DNA from: Ascidia mentula
Lineage: Eukaryota; Chordata; Ascidiacea; Phlebobranchia; Ascidiidae
Assembly: GCA_947561715.1 (NCBI GenBank)
Contig: OX387204.1
Location: 1,431,001 to 1,495,000 of the forward strand
Direction of reading: 5' to 3'
DNA length: 64,000 nucleotides
The notes beneath the pieces are model-generated. The model did no database searches, had not been told where the DNA came from, and worked only from the letters and a program-made list of their open reading frames with translations. Shown one piece after another: positions 32,933 to 47,900 of the stretch (within the stretch, counting starts at the first letter, position 1; every line of letters begins with the position of its first letter). The translations under genes were made by a program, and so were the position numbers.

Positions 32933-35900
32933 CTAACTAAACGAAACGGAATATCTCAATGCTCGCCTGAAGTAAGCGCCTTTCTTTGCAATGAGTTCTT
33001 CATGCGTTCCCTCCTCTGCCACCACACCGTTATCCATAACCGCTATCTTGTCCGCATTCTTCACAGTGGAGAGTCGGTGAGCGATCACAATGCTCGTCCT
33101 GCCGGCCCGAGCCGCGTCCAACGCTTCCTGGACGACCTGTGGTGAAAGATATAGGGATAACTAAAGCTACCATCAAGACAACGCCGTATGGCAAAGATTG
33201 ACTTTTGCACTTCATCTGTTTAGAATTGCAGGAATAACCAACGAAAAGGTCCAACTGGCGCTGCAGCTAAAACTCAAAAACACGGATCAGAAACTATAGT
33301 AAAACTATTGCAGTTATGGGAGTCCGACGGAGCATTAAGACTTGCCGAGTGTTATTAGAGCAATATTTAACGACTTTAGAGGAATTGGTAATCTTACGGT
33401 CAGGGGCATAGTGGTCATTTTATAGGTGTCGGAGTGTTACAACACGAAAAAACACAAATTGTGTAAACAAAGAACCGATCATTCGCTTGTAAAGGTGCAC
33501 TACACCCCTTACTGAGAGCACCAACAAACATGTATGTGCTCCGCTATTGTGGTCATGTCGCCACTTTCAGCAACACCGAAATCACCTTTTCACTCTCAGT
33601 GTCAAGTGCCGAGGTAGCTTCGTCCAGTAACAAGATCTTGGGATTCCGCAGAAGGGCGCGGGCGATCGCCACTCTTTGCTTCTGACCGCCGGACAGTTGG
33701 CCGCCCTTAGAACCCACGTTGGTGTCGTATTTCTGCGTGAAAAATACGCAATTTTTTCCTGCATGTCCACTTCAACAGTTTGTTTAATTAATATAATCAA
33801 CAGGCTGCAAATCCGACAAACCAACCAAATTCCCTATCATTGTCCAGCAATGAAACTTATATGGCAGCTGCACCAAAACGTTTATTTCGTTGCAACTGTT
33901 TTTCATTCGCAACCCGTACACAGGAGGTAGATATATTGTTGTGCTATTAAAGCTAAGACTCACATCAGCGAGTTTCCCGACGATGAAGTTGTGAATGTTG
34001 GCATCCTTGGCAGCTTTTGTCACTTCCTCGTTGCTTGCAACTCTCGTACAATCGCCATATCTGCATCGCAATACAATAGTTTAAATCGGACTGATATTGG
34101 ATCAAGACGCCCGCCATTGGCTGCCGCTCAACTTATGCGGTCGACGCAATTACCAAATGTTGTAAATAATACAAAACTTTATAGAAAAAAACTTAAATTT
34201 GCTTTAATAGCCAAATAACTCATACTATTAAGTTTCCATGCAAGCTACCGAGCAAAATCCCCATTTATTCCGACAAAAAATGGCGAAAAATCAACACCTG
34301 CGCTTAGCTGTTTGTAAGTAAGTTGTCTGATTTCACCAAAACATACTCACAGAATGTTTTCTTTGATAGTTTGGTTGAACAAAATTGGTTCCTGAGAAAC
34401 CAAACCCATCTGTTGTCGGAGCCAACTCACGTTCAACGTCTTGATGTCGCAGCCATCCAGAAGCTGGAATTCACATTTAGGAAAGAGGTAAAAAAAATGG
34501 ATACTTTTGTTTGCATGTTGTTTTTTTTAAACACGAAAGCATTTTATCTTCAGTTGATTTGTATTTTAGCAATAAGCGCAGTCTGTAAATACGTTGGAAG
34601 TTCAAAGGATTTTTGTGCTTTAAACACGCCGTATGAGGTTCCCAGTCACGTTATATGTGTAATGCTGCTGCGTTTCAAACCCCTTCTCAAATCACGTAGA
34701 GCTACATTGAGATTCGCTTGAGTGTAAGATTATCTCACAGTAGACTGGAAACGACAGAAGGTTGGCTCATTTTAATTTGGAACACATCTTCATATCACGC
34801 ATATATGGGATAAAATGTCGCATAATTTTTCCATCTCTCACCACTTCCCCAGCCGCAGGGTCGTAAAATCTCTCAAGAAGTTGAACAGAAGTTGATTTTC
34901 CACAGCCGGATTGTCCGACAAGTGCCAGGGTTTGTCCGGATTTCACCGTCAGATCGGTTCCTTTCAACACGGGCAGGTCGGGGCGAGTCGGGTAGCGGAA
35001 AAACACAGACTTTAGAGTGACGTCACCCTTGCAGTGAGCCTGAAAAAAATACACTTGGAATTGAGAAAAGGAAAGAATATTGGAATAAATCGTGACTTTT
35101 ATTAGAACCAAATATAAAATATGATTATTGTTGCTGACGCTCGCTAAAATTTTGCTATTTTTCTTCCAAAGTACGTATTCTAAATTTCAACCAAAGTACG
35201 GGAATCGATTTGTGGCGTTGGAGTCAACAGTGATCCCTACTTACCGGTTTGTGGCCAGATTCGCTGTACGCGTCCACACAAGGTTCGGATTCAAACAGTT
35301 TGAACATTCTAGAAGCTGATACTTTTGCTTCCGCGTAATCCGGTGCAAAGGAACTGTTCTGACCGACCGCCATCGCCCCGAATATCACAGCCGTCAACAC
35401 CCTGAGTGGGAATGTAATGGTTTTAATGTCGTACAAACATCAGTAAACATTTTGCAACAGGTTATCAACTTTTGGACTGCCGTTTTGCTAGGTGCGACAA
35501 AAAAAAGCTAAAGCACTGTACTAAAAAATCGCCATTAAAGAAGTTACATCCGTGGTTTCAAAATAAGATATAAAATTGTGTATGAACTGCATTGCTGCAT
35601 TGCAGCTTACACACAATTCATATTATTGGATCCACATTGCTTATCATAACATATAAAACGTTCGCTAAATACATTTTTTCAATTGTCGGCTTTGCAGTTC
35701 TACTTAGAACACAAAACTTTTTAGCGTTTGCAGGTAAAATACGTAACAGTAAGATACATCATTCCTGGGATGTTTAAGGGATTAATTTTGTCGGTGTATT
35801 TTCTTATAAACCCCTTCCCACCACTTTTGCATACTCAAGGTTTGAGATTTAAAAACAGCAGAAACTTTTAAAGTAAAACTCGTTGAAATATTGAATGGAA

Positions 35901-38900
35901 CACGCACTTGAAGACATTTTCGAAGGTCATTTCGCCGGTGATGACGAGTTCGATTCCAAGACGGAAAACAGCAGCATAAGCGAAGAAGATCACGCACTGG
36001 GAATACCCGTAACCGATACCGGTGACAAAAGTCTTGTTACGAGATTTTCTGCAAGAAAAAGAACAAGGTACAACACCTACACAATCAACTGCCGTTTGTA
36101 CAACTGTATCGTTTGTGTAAAGTTAGTTAAATATATCCACAAACAGTAGTAACACTGTATAGGCCAAGACAAGCACACTGACAGACAGAAAGGAAAAGTC
36201 ACTGGTGCATGTTTTTTTGTGTTATTTCTTTTAAGGGGAGGGGCATTTGGACATAAAAGTTTTAAACATTTTGCATGTTGTTGTTGTTAAGGATTTACTA
36301 AAAAAAGTCACAAACTCATATGAGAAAGCTCAAAGCAATCCCTATTGGATTTTACCGATAAACAGAAGCTTCTACGCGGCTACACACATAAGCGATATTA
36401 TGAGTACACCTGGTACCACACAGTCATCCTTACTTCACAGGTTCCTCCAAGTGCTCCTGGTAGCGCTCAATAATCTTCTGCTCCTTGGTGAGAGACGCCA
36501 CCGTGCGGATGTTGCTAATCGCTTCGCCGGCGACTTGACCTGGGGTTAAAATGAATAAATTGAATGCGAAATTGTCACTCCTTTTAACCGATCATAAGGT
36601 TTGCAGCCCAGGCATTGCAGCCGAGCTGGATCAGCCACTTTATCCTGACAAGTCGGAGCAAGATTTAAAAAATTAAGCTCCCGGTTTGAACTCACGACCC
36701 TGGGTTAACAACGCTCTACCAACTGAGCTACAGGAGCTCAGTGGTTTCACGGGGTATATTGTGGCCAAGTACACTGATGCGCTAGCGCACAACTTGTCAG
36801 GCACCTTCACATATACGTAGGGGATCCTGCCAATCATGCAATTGCATGAAATATTACTGCTTTTAATCGATATTCAACTTATCACAGCAACATACCTGCT
36901 TTATCGTAAGCCTCATTTTCCTTGGTTTCCTCCCCCATAATCATTTGCATCTCCAGGAATCCACCGATGATTATGAAGGGCACGAACGCCAGCGTCAGGA
37001 GGGTCAGCTTCCATCCGTATGCGAACGCTATGCCGAGGGCGACACCTGGTGGTTTGAAAACAGTCGTTAGGGAGTGCACGTTTGAACCGGTACCGCGTCC
37101 TATCAATCACGTTATTTGCTTGTGAGGTAATAAAGTACGTTGGATAAACAGAATAAAATCTGCGCGATTCGCTTTTCCGCCGATCGTTAAGTGGAAACTA
37201 TAAATAAAACCATGTAACTACCAACAGAAATAATAATATTTTCACATCAGGTGATGGTCTGAGTTTCGGCCTAAGGACGTTTTATGGAATACGAAACTTT
37301 GCAGGGTATAAATGGACTGGATATTATGTCGAGCATATTTCAAGCATTTCAACCCTTTACCAAAATGTTCACGCTTCGGTAACCAGTAATTTTTTAGTAA
37401 ATAAACCAAAAGTGTTTGCCGAATCGTCTTTCAAATAAATAAAACATATCGATGTTTTCTACAGTATAGGGCATTAGTCTCTTCTCAGAATTAGGAGTTA
37501 ATCTGACAGTAGTGTTTCAAAGTTACTTTTATAGTCGGGGAAGTTTTTATTGTCACAACTGATCAGTTTAACAGGTTGCCCGGTTGAATTTGGAAATTTC
37601 CGTGTATAAGTGCGTAAATTATAAAGTGCACTGATAGATAACCTTTGTCAGACAGAAGGCCAACATTTACTTGGCGAGGGCGAAACCGTTCCCCAACACT
37701 GACAGCAAATATTTGAGGAGGGATCACGAAGGCACTACGCCAAACATAAAGGTTACGGCCAAACTAACGGTGTTGAGTAATTAACTGACGGATTTAACGG
37801 TGAGTGACGACGCGGTCGTGGTAAGCTTCCAAACGACCCAGCTTGCAGTAAAATAATAACATTTTATGACGAGTTCATGGACACCAAGCCATTAATCGCT
37901 GATATTTCCAAGGTCAGGATACGGATTTTTTTTTCTTACGTAATTGTAAAACACAGCACTGTACGACGTGCAGCAACTCGACAGCTTCACATCTCGGTGA
38001 GCTCAGACCTTTTTACATCGGCACCAATTTAAATTAACTGTTTGTGTACGAGTGGGTAAGCGCGATTACTAGCTTCGTGCGGTAAGCCAAAAAATGCCCT
38101 TTTTGTGCCATGATAATAATCCTTGACGTCATATTCATAACAATTTTGCCCCCCGCCCCAGCAGGCGGAATGTTAGATGTAGCAACTCAACCGCTGACAT
38201 ACATCAACGATGCGAAACCCACCCAAGGAGCAGAAGTTCTTCAACACGGTCCCCATTCTGACTCCTGTGCATCCCTGGACACGAGATGCATCGGCGGAGA
38301 GTCGGGTGCACAAGGCGCCCGTGCTGTTCTTGTGGTCGTCAAAGTAGGATATATCCTGACGTAACATAGATTTGAACGCACGGTGGCGCAGTCGGACGGT
38401 GAGCTCCATTCCCGACTTTCCGAACAAAACACCCTGTGTGTGACAGAACAACCGAGGGTAAAACGATCACGCCACAGTGATATTGGGTGTGCGCGTGATT
38501 GTTACGTCACACCGGCTGTCATGTGACGATAATCGAAGCGAAAAACTAACGGCGAAATGCGGTGAATACACGGGGGTGAATGAAATCATTCCGTTTCCGT
38601 TCCTACAGCTGTGCGTTGGTAATTCGTGTGTCCTAATCCCAACGTTTCGGCTTTAACATAACAATATTTTGATATGCAGTCGGACACAAATTAATCTCAC
38701 CAAACAAAATAGAAAAATCTTAAGATTTCCACAATATAACAAAAGCCAGCTTACGACGTGCAGACAGATATGAATAAAAGCAGTAAGTTTTATTCGTTTC
38801 TCAGCCTTTATGCGGTCAAAAATAAAACAGTTTTCCACCCAACGAGTTTTACTTAGTAAGCTTCTTGTAACAACAGACAACCTAAGGCTTCCGGCAAGAT

Positions 38901-41900
38901 TTTCCTTTATGTTATTTTCCCCACTCGTCAAGCAGATTTAACGACCAACATTAGGGTAAGGAACATGTTTTGAAAAACACTGACAACTTCAAACTTGCAA
39001 CAAACCTCAGCGGTGTAAGCGATAAAAGCAGCTGCTCCCAATCCAACAAAGATGAGACCGAACATGGTGGCTCTTTGAAGCTGTTCGTCCACATCACTCA
39101 GTGTGAATATACGGAGGACCTCGGCGAAGATAATGGCGTTGAGTGGGTCGACCGAACCAGCGATGAGGGCGAAGAAGCAACCGGCTGTGATGTGAATGGG
39201 AAGACACGGGAGATTAAGCGGAGTCTTATAACTGTATAGCAATGGGTTAAGACAAGGTTCGACGCCACGCCGTATATTGAACTAGGTTTTGAATCTCGTT
39301 TCTGGCGAAACGTCTGTGAAACGTCATGTCAATGTAAATTGTATTGCGCCTTTTGTTCCTGGAATCATTGGGTTTCGTTTTACAAATGCAAGAGTGAACA
39401 AAGGAAGCGCCTCCTTGATCTTTACGACAATTTCGTTATAACCTTACAAAGAACTCTCGAATTCGATTTGAATAAGCGATACTGACGATGCCGAATTGAA
39501 GGGAAAATATAAATATCAGAAACAAAATAACAACCAATGATTTAGGTTTTTTCCCAAAACTTGTTAAGATTATAAAGATTTGAACATCTGACACGGGCAA
39601 ATCGGAAAAAAAATGCACAGCGTAAATCGACTCACCAACCATGTAATACCACTCAGGTTTGTTCATCGCCAGAACGCGACTGAAAGGAACATCCGGGAGG
39701 TCTTCCTCTTCCTCCTCCTCCTCCTCTTTATCCTTTCCTCCGAGACTTCTGCTCGATATTTTCTGATCCGATTTTCTCCAGTCTCTGTGACTAGACAATG
39801 ACCTCTTCAGTGACGTAGCCGAAGACGTGGACATACTCCGGATGCGTCTACGACTTCCGCTGAGGTTCCGTTGGAGTCGGAATTCTGGTTGAACAATGGA
39901 ACAAAATCATCGAGTGCCGAAACGCTAGACGTTACTTCATAGAGGTTAGTTTCGGTTGAACACAAAACAAAGGAAGCACTGAAAAAATCTCAAACCCAGA
40001 GTTCAAACATAAGTTTGTTTGTTCCAAACCAAAGCTGTTAGTTGTGCAAAGTTAATGCTGAAACAAAACCATACACCGTGATGATGATGTACCTTTGACT
40101 GAACATGGAAGTCTGATGCCATTACCCGACTACCTTCAATAACCTGCAGCTTCAAGCTATGTGGTCATACTGCCCACAAAAGACTTGCAATGAAACGTTA
40201 AAAAACTGCTATAAATGCAAGTTTGAAATTCCTTTTTATGTTCACAATGGTATGCCTGCATAAGGTTGCAATAACTTTCAAGTGTACCAAAAACCAAATT
40301 GTTAGTGGAACAAAATCACCACGCACCAACATCTGACACCTCCTGCACCAACTCTTTCTTGCCTTCGTCTGCATCCTCCGAAATAATACCATCATCCTCC
40401 CGTCCAGCTTGCATGTTTATCAAGTTGCTGTAAACACCGTCCGGGTTTTTCAGAAGTTCGTCGTGGCTTCCCTGTTCCGCTACCTCTCCGTCGCTAAACG
40501 CGATGATCTTGTTGGCGTTGCGGATGGTTGAGAGTCGGTGGGCGATCACAACAGTAGTGCGGCCTGTAAATGAGTGGAGTGTTGGGGTTTTGATGGTGAT
40601 TCTGTCCGGTTTACTTTCTGATGATATGTTTCAAGCGATGAGAAAATGCGGAATGCAAGTTTGATTGAAATATTGCAACCTCTGTTTACCTTGCCTCAAG
40701 CGGAATGTGAAAAACATACAGCATGCCTTCAGTTTTTACTGTTTAGATAATACAATCCTATATCTCATGTGCTTTTTAATTGACAACAGAGCAGAAAAAA
40801 TCGAGATATTGTATGGAAAAACTCCATAACACACTATTATAAACGTGCATTTGGAATACATCAGTATGCCCCCTGTGAATGCGAAGGCCAAAACGTTTTT
40901 ACACATGAGCACGCTTTCAATTGGTGAGTTAAACGTGGTATTTACCTGCTGCAGCCTTCTCCAGTGCGGCTTGAACCACAGATTCGCTCTCCGTGTCCAG
41001 GGCTGAAGTGGCTTCGTCAAGCAACAGAATCTTCGGGTTTCGAACAATGGCACGCGCGATTGCAATTCTCTGCTTCTGTCCCCCACTCATCTGTCCACCA
41101 CCCTCACCAACAAGCGTGCCGAATTTCTAAGAAAGTAAATCGTACGTACATTGGAAAGGTGCACGGAACCAATTCTAAAGCAACGGCGGAACACTGCATT
41201 TATTGACACAATAAATTTCTTTTTAAGTTGATGACGAACTGTCGGGTTTATGAAATGGGATTGCAACAGCGGAACGACTTACGTACAAACGACAACTTAA
41301 TTACATACATGCGTCGTAACCATTGCTCAGACGGCCTTTGGAGGCATAGATTTAAGGCTATTAATTACAAAGGGTTAACGTGGTAATGCGTGCGATGACC
41401 GGGATTCAGATCAACAGTTCAAACAGCCCTTGTTGTTTACAGCCGGATATAAGCTTAGTGAGACCCGTAACCCTCCCCTTGCTGGCCCTCAGCACGCTTT
41501 GTCGGCTTCATACCAAGCGCAACTGAAGTAAAAATGCTATGAATTTTCAACACACGTCTGGTGTTTTTACTAAGAGTGGGCCTAAAGGCAACGCACGGAT
41601 GTGACCTAATATGTAGAATCAGTCAGTGGTCATCTATCTGCAACTCACCATAACCCTATAATACCGTAAGACGTTTGTGTGTTTATAGTTTTCAATGATA
41701 GTTGGGCTTTTCACTGAACACACAGAACAACCATCCACAATAAATATTATCGCACGCTTGTGTCTAACATGAAGAATGGTGCAAGCAGATTTGCCACGAA
41801 TCGACCACATTATGTTAATGTTATTGGTGACGTTACGCAGCTACAGTATGTACTGCACCTGTGGCAACTTCTCAATGAAGCTCAGGGCGTTCGCTTTCCT

Positions 41901-44900
41901 CGCTGCTTCCCGCACTTCGTCATCAGTCACTCCCTCGCGCCCCCAGCGAATATTTTCGCCGATCGTGGTGGCGAAAAGAACGGGTTCCTGGGCGACGACG
42001 CCGACAACTTCTCGGAGTTTACGTACGTTGAGGGACCTGATATCCTTTCCACCAACAGTAACTGAGCCGCCCTGCAGAGGGAAGAAGAGTTAAATTACGA
42101 GTGTAGGTGATTTTTGAGGAGCATTGAAGCGTGCGAAGGCCAATTTTAAAGTAAAACGCAAGCAGGCGGTTGGCGGAACGTGCACACGAATTTGTGTTAG
42201 AGGTTAACTTGGCTTGCTTAACATACACAATTATGCAGTTGTTTCAAGAGAACAGTATCGGTTAATTAATCACATGTTTTGATATATCAGCGTTTCGGTG
42301 ACGTCATACCAATGCCAGAACTATAGAAAACGCCTTTGAAATGATCAAATTTGGCCCTGTATCAGTAAAAAACTCTTTTTATATTTTCGCAAACTCAAGA
42401 AAGAGTCTCGTATTGTTAAGTTGGACACAAGCCTCCATGCTCCATACATCGACCACATTATAAATTATTGGATCTTCCGGCATGATTTGCCCAATCATGC
42501 AACCGCGCGCCCTCCTAACGTGACGTGACGTCATATAGTGCTTACCGTGACGTCGTAAAACCTCTGTATGAGTTGAATGATTGTGCTTTTGCCGCAGCCG
42601 CTCTGACCGACCAGGGCTGTCGTCTTTCCATGTTCGATGTGAATCGTAACACCCTTCAAAATCTGTTTCGAAACATGAGAAATGATTATAAAGTCTGGTT
42701 TCAACCACAGCCACTCATTCCACTTTTGGGTGGTACCAGGAAGTGTGACGTATAAGATCGTGCGAATAAAAAAAGCGGCCTCATCCGTTCTCAGAAAATG
42801 GATAAAAATGTTTGTCAGATTTCCAGCAGCCACCTCAGCGGCAGTGTTTGAAACATTATAATTGAGTAATAATAAACATAGCTTTTCCGTGTTGTTATTC
42901 TGGGCAACATTCTAGGACTCTCATTCATTCACACGATTATCTAAATCTGGTCGGTTGTACTAGGTATGTGACAACAGTCTCGTGACCCGGTGACGAGTGC
43001 ACACACACCAACAATTTTACAACGAGACGATCCTTTCATGCTGGAGCTTTGTACCTTAACAGTAGGTCAAAAGTTGAAGCCATTGTCCCAACCACTCTAC
43101 CGACATCGACTCAACGACGTGGGCAAACACAATAACGCGTTTATGTACAGTTACACAAAAGTGCTGGGAAAACGCATGAGGTTATGGGGTAGAATTGTGG
43201 CGAGGTTATCAACTGATCCTGTAACCAATCTTGTTTAAATCTGTTATCTTTGGTCACATGGAACATTTTTCTTCAAAAAACGCGTTTGTTATCCAACGTT
43301 AATAATGTCTTACACAGCATGAAATGTGTTCATTTATGTTTATTTATGTTAGTATGATATGAATTTGCCTTTGTCCCTTTATGGGTGCCGTTAAGTGACA
43401 ATTACAACAATGATTTTAAAAAACAACAGTTAACTTTAAAGAAGCAACAGACAGGAGGACAAACTAAAACATAAGCAACTACAATATTAGAAGTAACTGA
43501 TTACCTAGATCTACATTATACAACTGACTTATTCCTTCCTTTATATACACACACGCTCTTTTAAAACACGCTCTTTTAAAAAGGCATCACCTGTACGACG
43601 CATAACAAAGTTTGGATATAGCACTGCACCGCCGTAGATGACAATCTACCACCACGCAATCCGAACGATTAGAAAACAAAATATGAAGAAACTGCCCACC
43701 TTTGTATCGGGTCTGGAAGGATAGGAGAACCTGACGTCATCGAGTTGGACTTCTCCGCTCGATTTATTCGGTTCCTGGCCCTCCTCAGAGAAGATATCGA
43801 TATCGGGTACTCGGTCGATTACTTCGAATATCTTCGCGCCGGCCGCTTTGGCTCCGGAAAATGCCTCCATGTAACTTGCACCCTGAGTATTAGAAATGTT
43901 AGTTGCTTTTATGAAGTTTGTACAGAAACTGGCGACGTCCGTTAAGGTGAAATGAACATTCCTGTGTACTTAATAATAAAAGATCGCACTGACACTGATC
44001 GTCTGCCACTCTCTGCGAGTAATTTTGGAACGTTAGCCACTTTTTATTCTGTTGTATAAAGTGCCTTGAATGAAAGATAAAGCAATTTACATACAGGTCA
44101 TAAATCGACTGGAGTTTACGGAATGTTGAATCTATTTTCGCACAAATGCACAAAGTATGTGATGAATTTAAACGCCAATAAAAAGATCTGACAGGTTGAG
44201 CATTGTAAAGAGTCAACCATAAAGATCACATGCAAAAATTTATCGATCCTAAAATGCGAAGGCATTCGTAGCTGGACAGATCATGGGACTTTGTAGGGTT
44301 TGAACAGAAACCATATACAAAAGTTTGTCCGAGGGTTAAACACAAGTGAAAAGTTGCCAGCCGTGAGTGGCAGAATGGGGCATGTACATAGGTTTCATGT
44401 GTCACGTGCCAGATAACAAAAACAGGATATCCGGTTACTGACACGTGACACCAACATAGAACGAATGGCAACGTCTGGCAATCAGAGCCTCAATTAAGCA
44501 CCACCCAATAAACAGGTAATAATAAGGCTGTTAGCAAGAAGAATGTTGTGAACACGAATAATGGAAATTTATTAGGGGCCTAAAATTTACGTCATCACAC
44601 TGTCTTTGTGACGTCTGACCGTGTACATTGTTTTCATCGTTTGGGTCATATCACTGCAGCATGTATTGGCCAACGACGGTCTTACCAAATAAGCAGCTTG
44701 GCAAAGACTGCCTGCCGCACATTTCGGCCGCATTACTTGACAGAGTTGGTTGTCGGCCAGAAACCTACTTTCGAAAAGTGCTGACTCACCGTTCCGAGAC
44801 CGAAGGCGGCAATGAGGATGTTGAAGAAGGTGGTCATCATGTTTCCCACTTCGATCGTTCCCTCCACAACTAGCTTCGTTCCATACCAGAAAGAAAGGCC

Positions 44901-47900
44901 GTACATTCCAAACATGGAGAAGTAAAGAACGCCGATGCTGAAACCAGACACGAGACCTTTCTTGATTCCGACTGTTTTCGCTTCACCGAGGTTGTTGGTG
45001 TACCTGCAAAGTGATTTATCGGTTTGAAAATCGCCGCAAGCTTCCCACTTGCTGATCGACGTTGCTGTCAGTTTGTGGCAGACTTGGCAAAATCATTGTG
45101 GTGGGATAGGGGGCACGGAACAGTTAACAAGCGGGCGGCGAATGGTTCACGCTTAAACTTTCACGCAACGTTCCACAATTAATAACTTTCAGTTTGCCGA
45201 ATGTTGGAATCAATCGAAGGTGGTGAAAGGGTGGTTGCGAATCGCCTAATCTTGTCTATTTGCTGAGGGGCTTGCCCTTTTATGTAAGCCTATAGCATGT
45301 GACTGCTACACGTAAGCAGTTTTAAATGCTGATCGATGGTCGTAAAATATGACCGTTAGTTTAGCCCTGCGGTTTCTGCAAGTAGATGTGTGCTGCCTGA
45401 TCTGTTGAGGGCTTCGTTGCTGGCGTACCAATGATATGCGGAGACCATTAGTCTTTGCTATATAATTTAATTACAGTGCCAATACAAAACAAGGTCACCT
45501 TTATAATACCGTTATAGGCTAACCTCGTATCACGTTTAAATACGTACAAACACAACAACCGACACAAGCAGTTCAATCCGGTACTACATATTTTCAATTA
45601 AGGTGCAACATAATAACATTTAGCAGTAATTTTGCATGTAGATATTAATTGTTGAAACGCCACAATCTTCTTTTGATATAAGCACGGGGAAGTCATTCAG
45701 GTGTGAGGTAACGCACAGTTGTAATTCTCGACGGTGTCTTTCAGTTGTTCACAGATCTGGTTTAGAAAGCACGACCGAACATACAAGCTGGCAAAATCTG
45801 CCATGATGAACGGCTTCCGGTCACACCGCGGTTAGAACAAAGACCACAAAACAAGTTGCTTGTCGTAGTACTATTGCTGCCATACATATCACAATTTAAA
45901 AAAGACTGTTTTTGTGGCATAAATTAACGTACTGTATTCTTCCAACATTTTGTCGGCCATACGAGCAGATTTCTACGTTAATTTTGTGCCGGAAGATCAG
46001 TCTAGTTTAAAAAGTCGCTTGATGTACGCTTGTTAATATATTTCTCTGCATTAACAGATAACTACACAGTTTATGACTGACAAACTTAATCGATTCCTGT
46101 CCAAAACATTGTGAATCTGAACGAAGGTTGCCACAGAAACCACCTAATACTATTAGTTGCGTAATATACCATTATAAAAACAACGATAATAGGTTTGCAT
46201 TGTTCCGCAACATCAACAACGTAGGGAAGGCGCCGCAAAGTATTGCCTCGACTTTGCGCAAACAAATGGATATACCCCAAGTCCATTAAGGAAAAGAGGG
46301 TGCGAATCCGCGGGTGAACGAGGAATAAGAGTTTTTAACACCAAGAAAATAAACGTGGTTTCACCAACGACGAAACACAACCCCTCAGTGAAACCACGAG
46401 GCTCCAGAGCGGGACTGACCAGCAAACACTGCCGTTGAGGCGTGAAGCAAACAGATAGCAAAGGAATTTGACGTCTAACTCACGGACACAAACAAGTCGC
46501 ACTCTTACCTAAATATGATGATTGTAGATGACAATCGGACGCCTCAAGGTTTCGCGTTATTAAAACCGCGAGGGCATTCGGCATCTGGCTATTAAAACTT
46601 TTTGTGAGAATGTTTAAGATTTGCATACAAGGCGTGGTGCGAAATTAGGAGTAGCCGAGGCTGTAATTTACGCTTATTAATACACAAACGGACAAAGTAA
46701 GAAGTCACGTTTGGTTTTGATACACGACAACTTCCTAGTAAAATTCGTGCAACACTGCGCGGTTTGTTTCAAAGCTACGGGAACGTTTTGTAATTACCCT
46801 GTGGCCAGGAAACGGCCAAGAACTCAACAACACATTCAGTCCGCGGACAATCCGAAATCGGTGTCCACGGCTCTATTCATTAAGATAACCTGATTACAGC
46901 CTACAAGTTGTTTTTGTTTACCACAGTGCCCTTCTCATAAAGGTGTGTCTCGAGACCAAACGTGTATATTACATACGAAAGCCACTGGACCTGTGGTTTT
47001 GAGTTACAGTTGCAAACGTAATTTTTAAAGCGACGCCAGAACGAGGGGGTATGCTTTGTACACAACTGGTGAAAAAAGTATGGCCTACTCATGAGATGAA
47101 ACTTTCAAATCAAATATATGTGCGTTATATCTTGCGCTTCGTATCAATCGCGTTTCGTTTCTATACATAAGCCTGACTCCATGATAAAGATAATAATTAA
47201 GTGATTTTTGAAACGGTTTTACAGCCCAAAGCACATAAAAAGTTAATTTGACTTTAAACTCTAAAAAATCAAGTACTGCAAACTGCAAACTTACCCACTA
47301 TACTGGATCAGGAAAAATAATGAACTGAAGATTTGTTTTCTAACCTGTCAACTTCCTTGTTTTGACATCCGAATGCCACCACAGTTCTAATTGCCGAGAT
47401 AGTTTCCTCTGCAATGGAACCAGCTTTGGCGTAGGCGGCAAGTTCCTTTTTGGTGTAAGCGCTTGTCAGCTGAAGAAAATGAAAACAGAAAGTTTTTTAA
47501 AAGTGCATAAAAAAGTAGTTTCTTCAACACCAGGAACTGGTGGTAAGAAAAAACGGAATACGGATTTATCGTAAATGTTAGTAAAACTACATCATCGTAC
47601 GTTGGCACTGAACCGTCAGTTTCAAAGTAAAAAACTGTCGACACACCATTATACATTTATATGTTCAGCAATATCTGCATTGTAAACCACACCCAGAGTG
47701 CTCTAATGCATCGTGAAAGGATTTATGCCCAATGTGCATTGAAGACCACACAAAGACTTACCACCATCATTAGCGCAGAAGAAGCTCCGAGCAAGGGTGC
47801 GACGGCCAGAGTGACAAGAGCCAGACTCCAAGCATACACTATACCGATGATAATTCCAGATACAGTCATGCTCGTATACTGAACAACGAACGACACTTTC

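Noticed and set aside
36676-36738. Functional tRNA gene
   Set aside because: Acceptor and D arm pair, but the anticodon and T arms are truncated and the total is too short.
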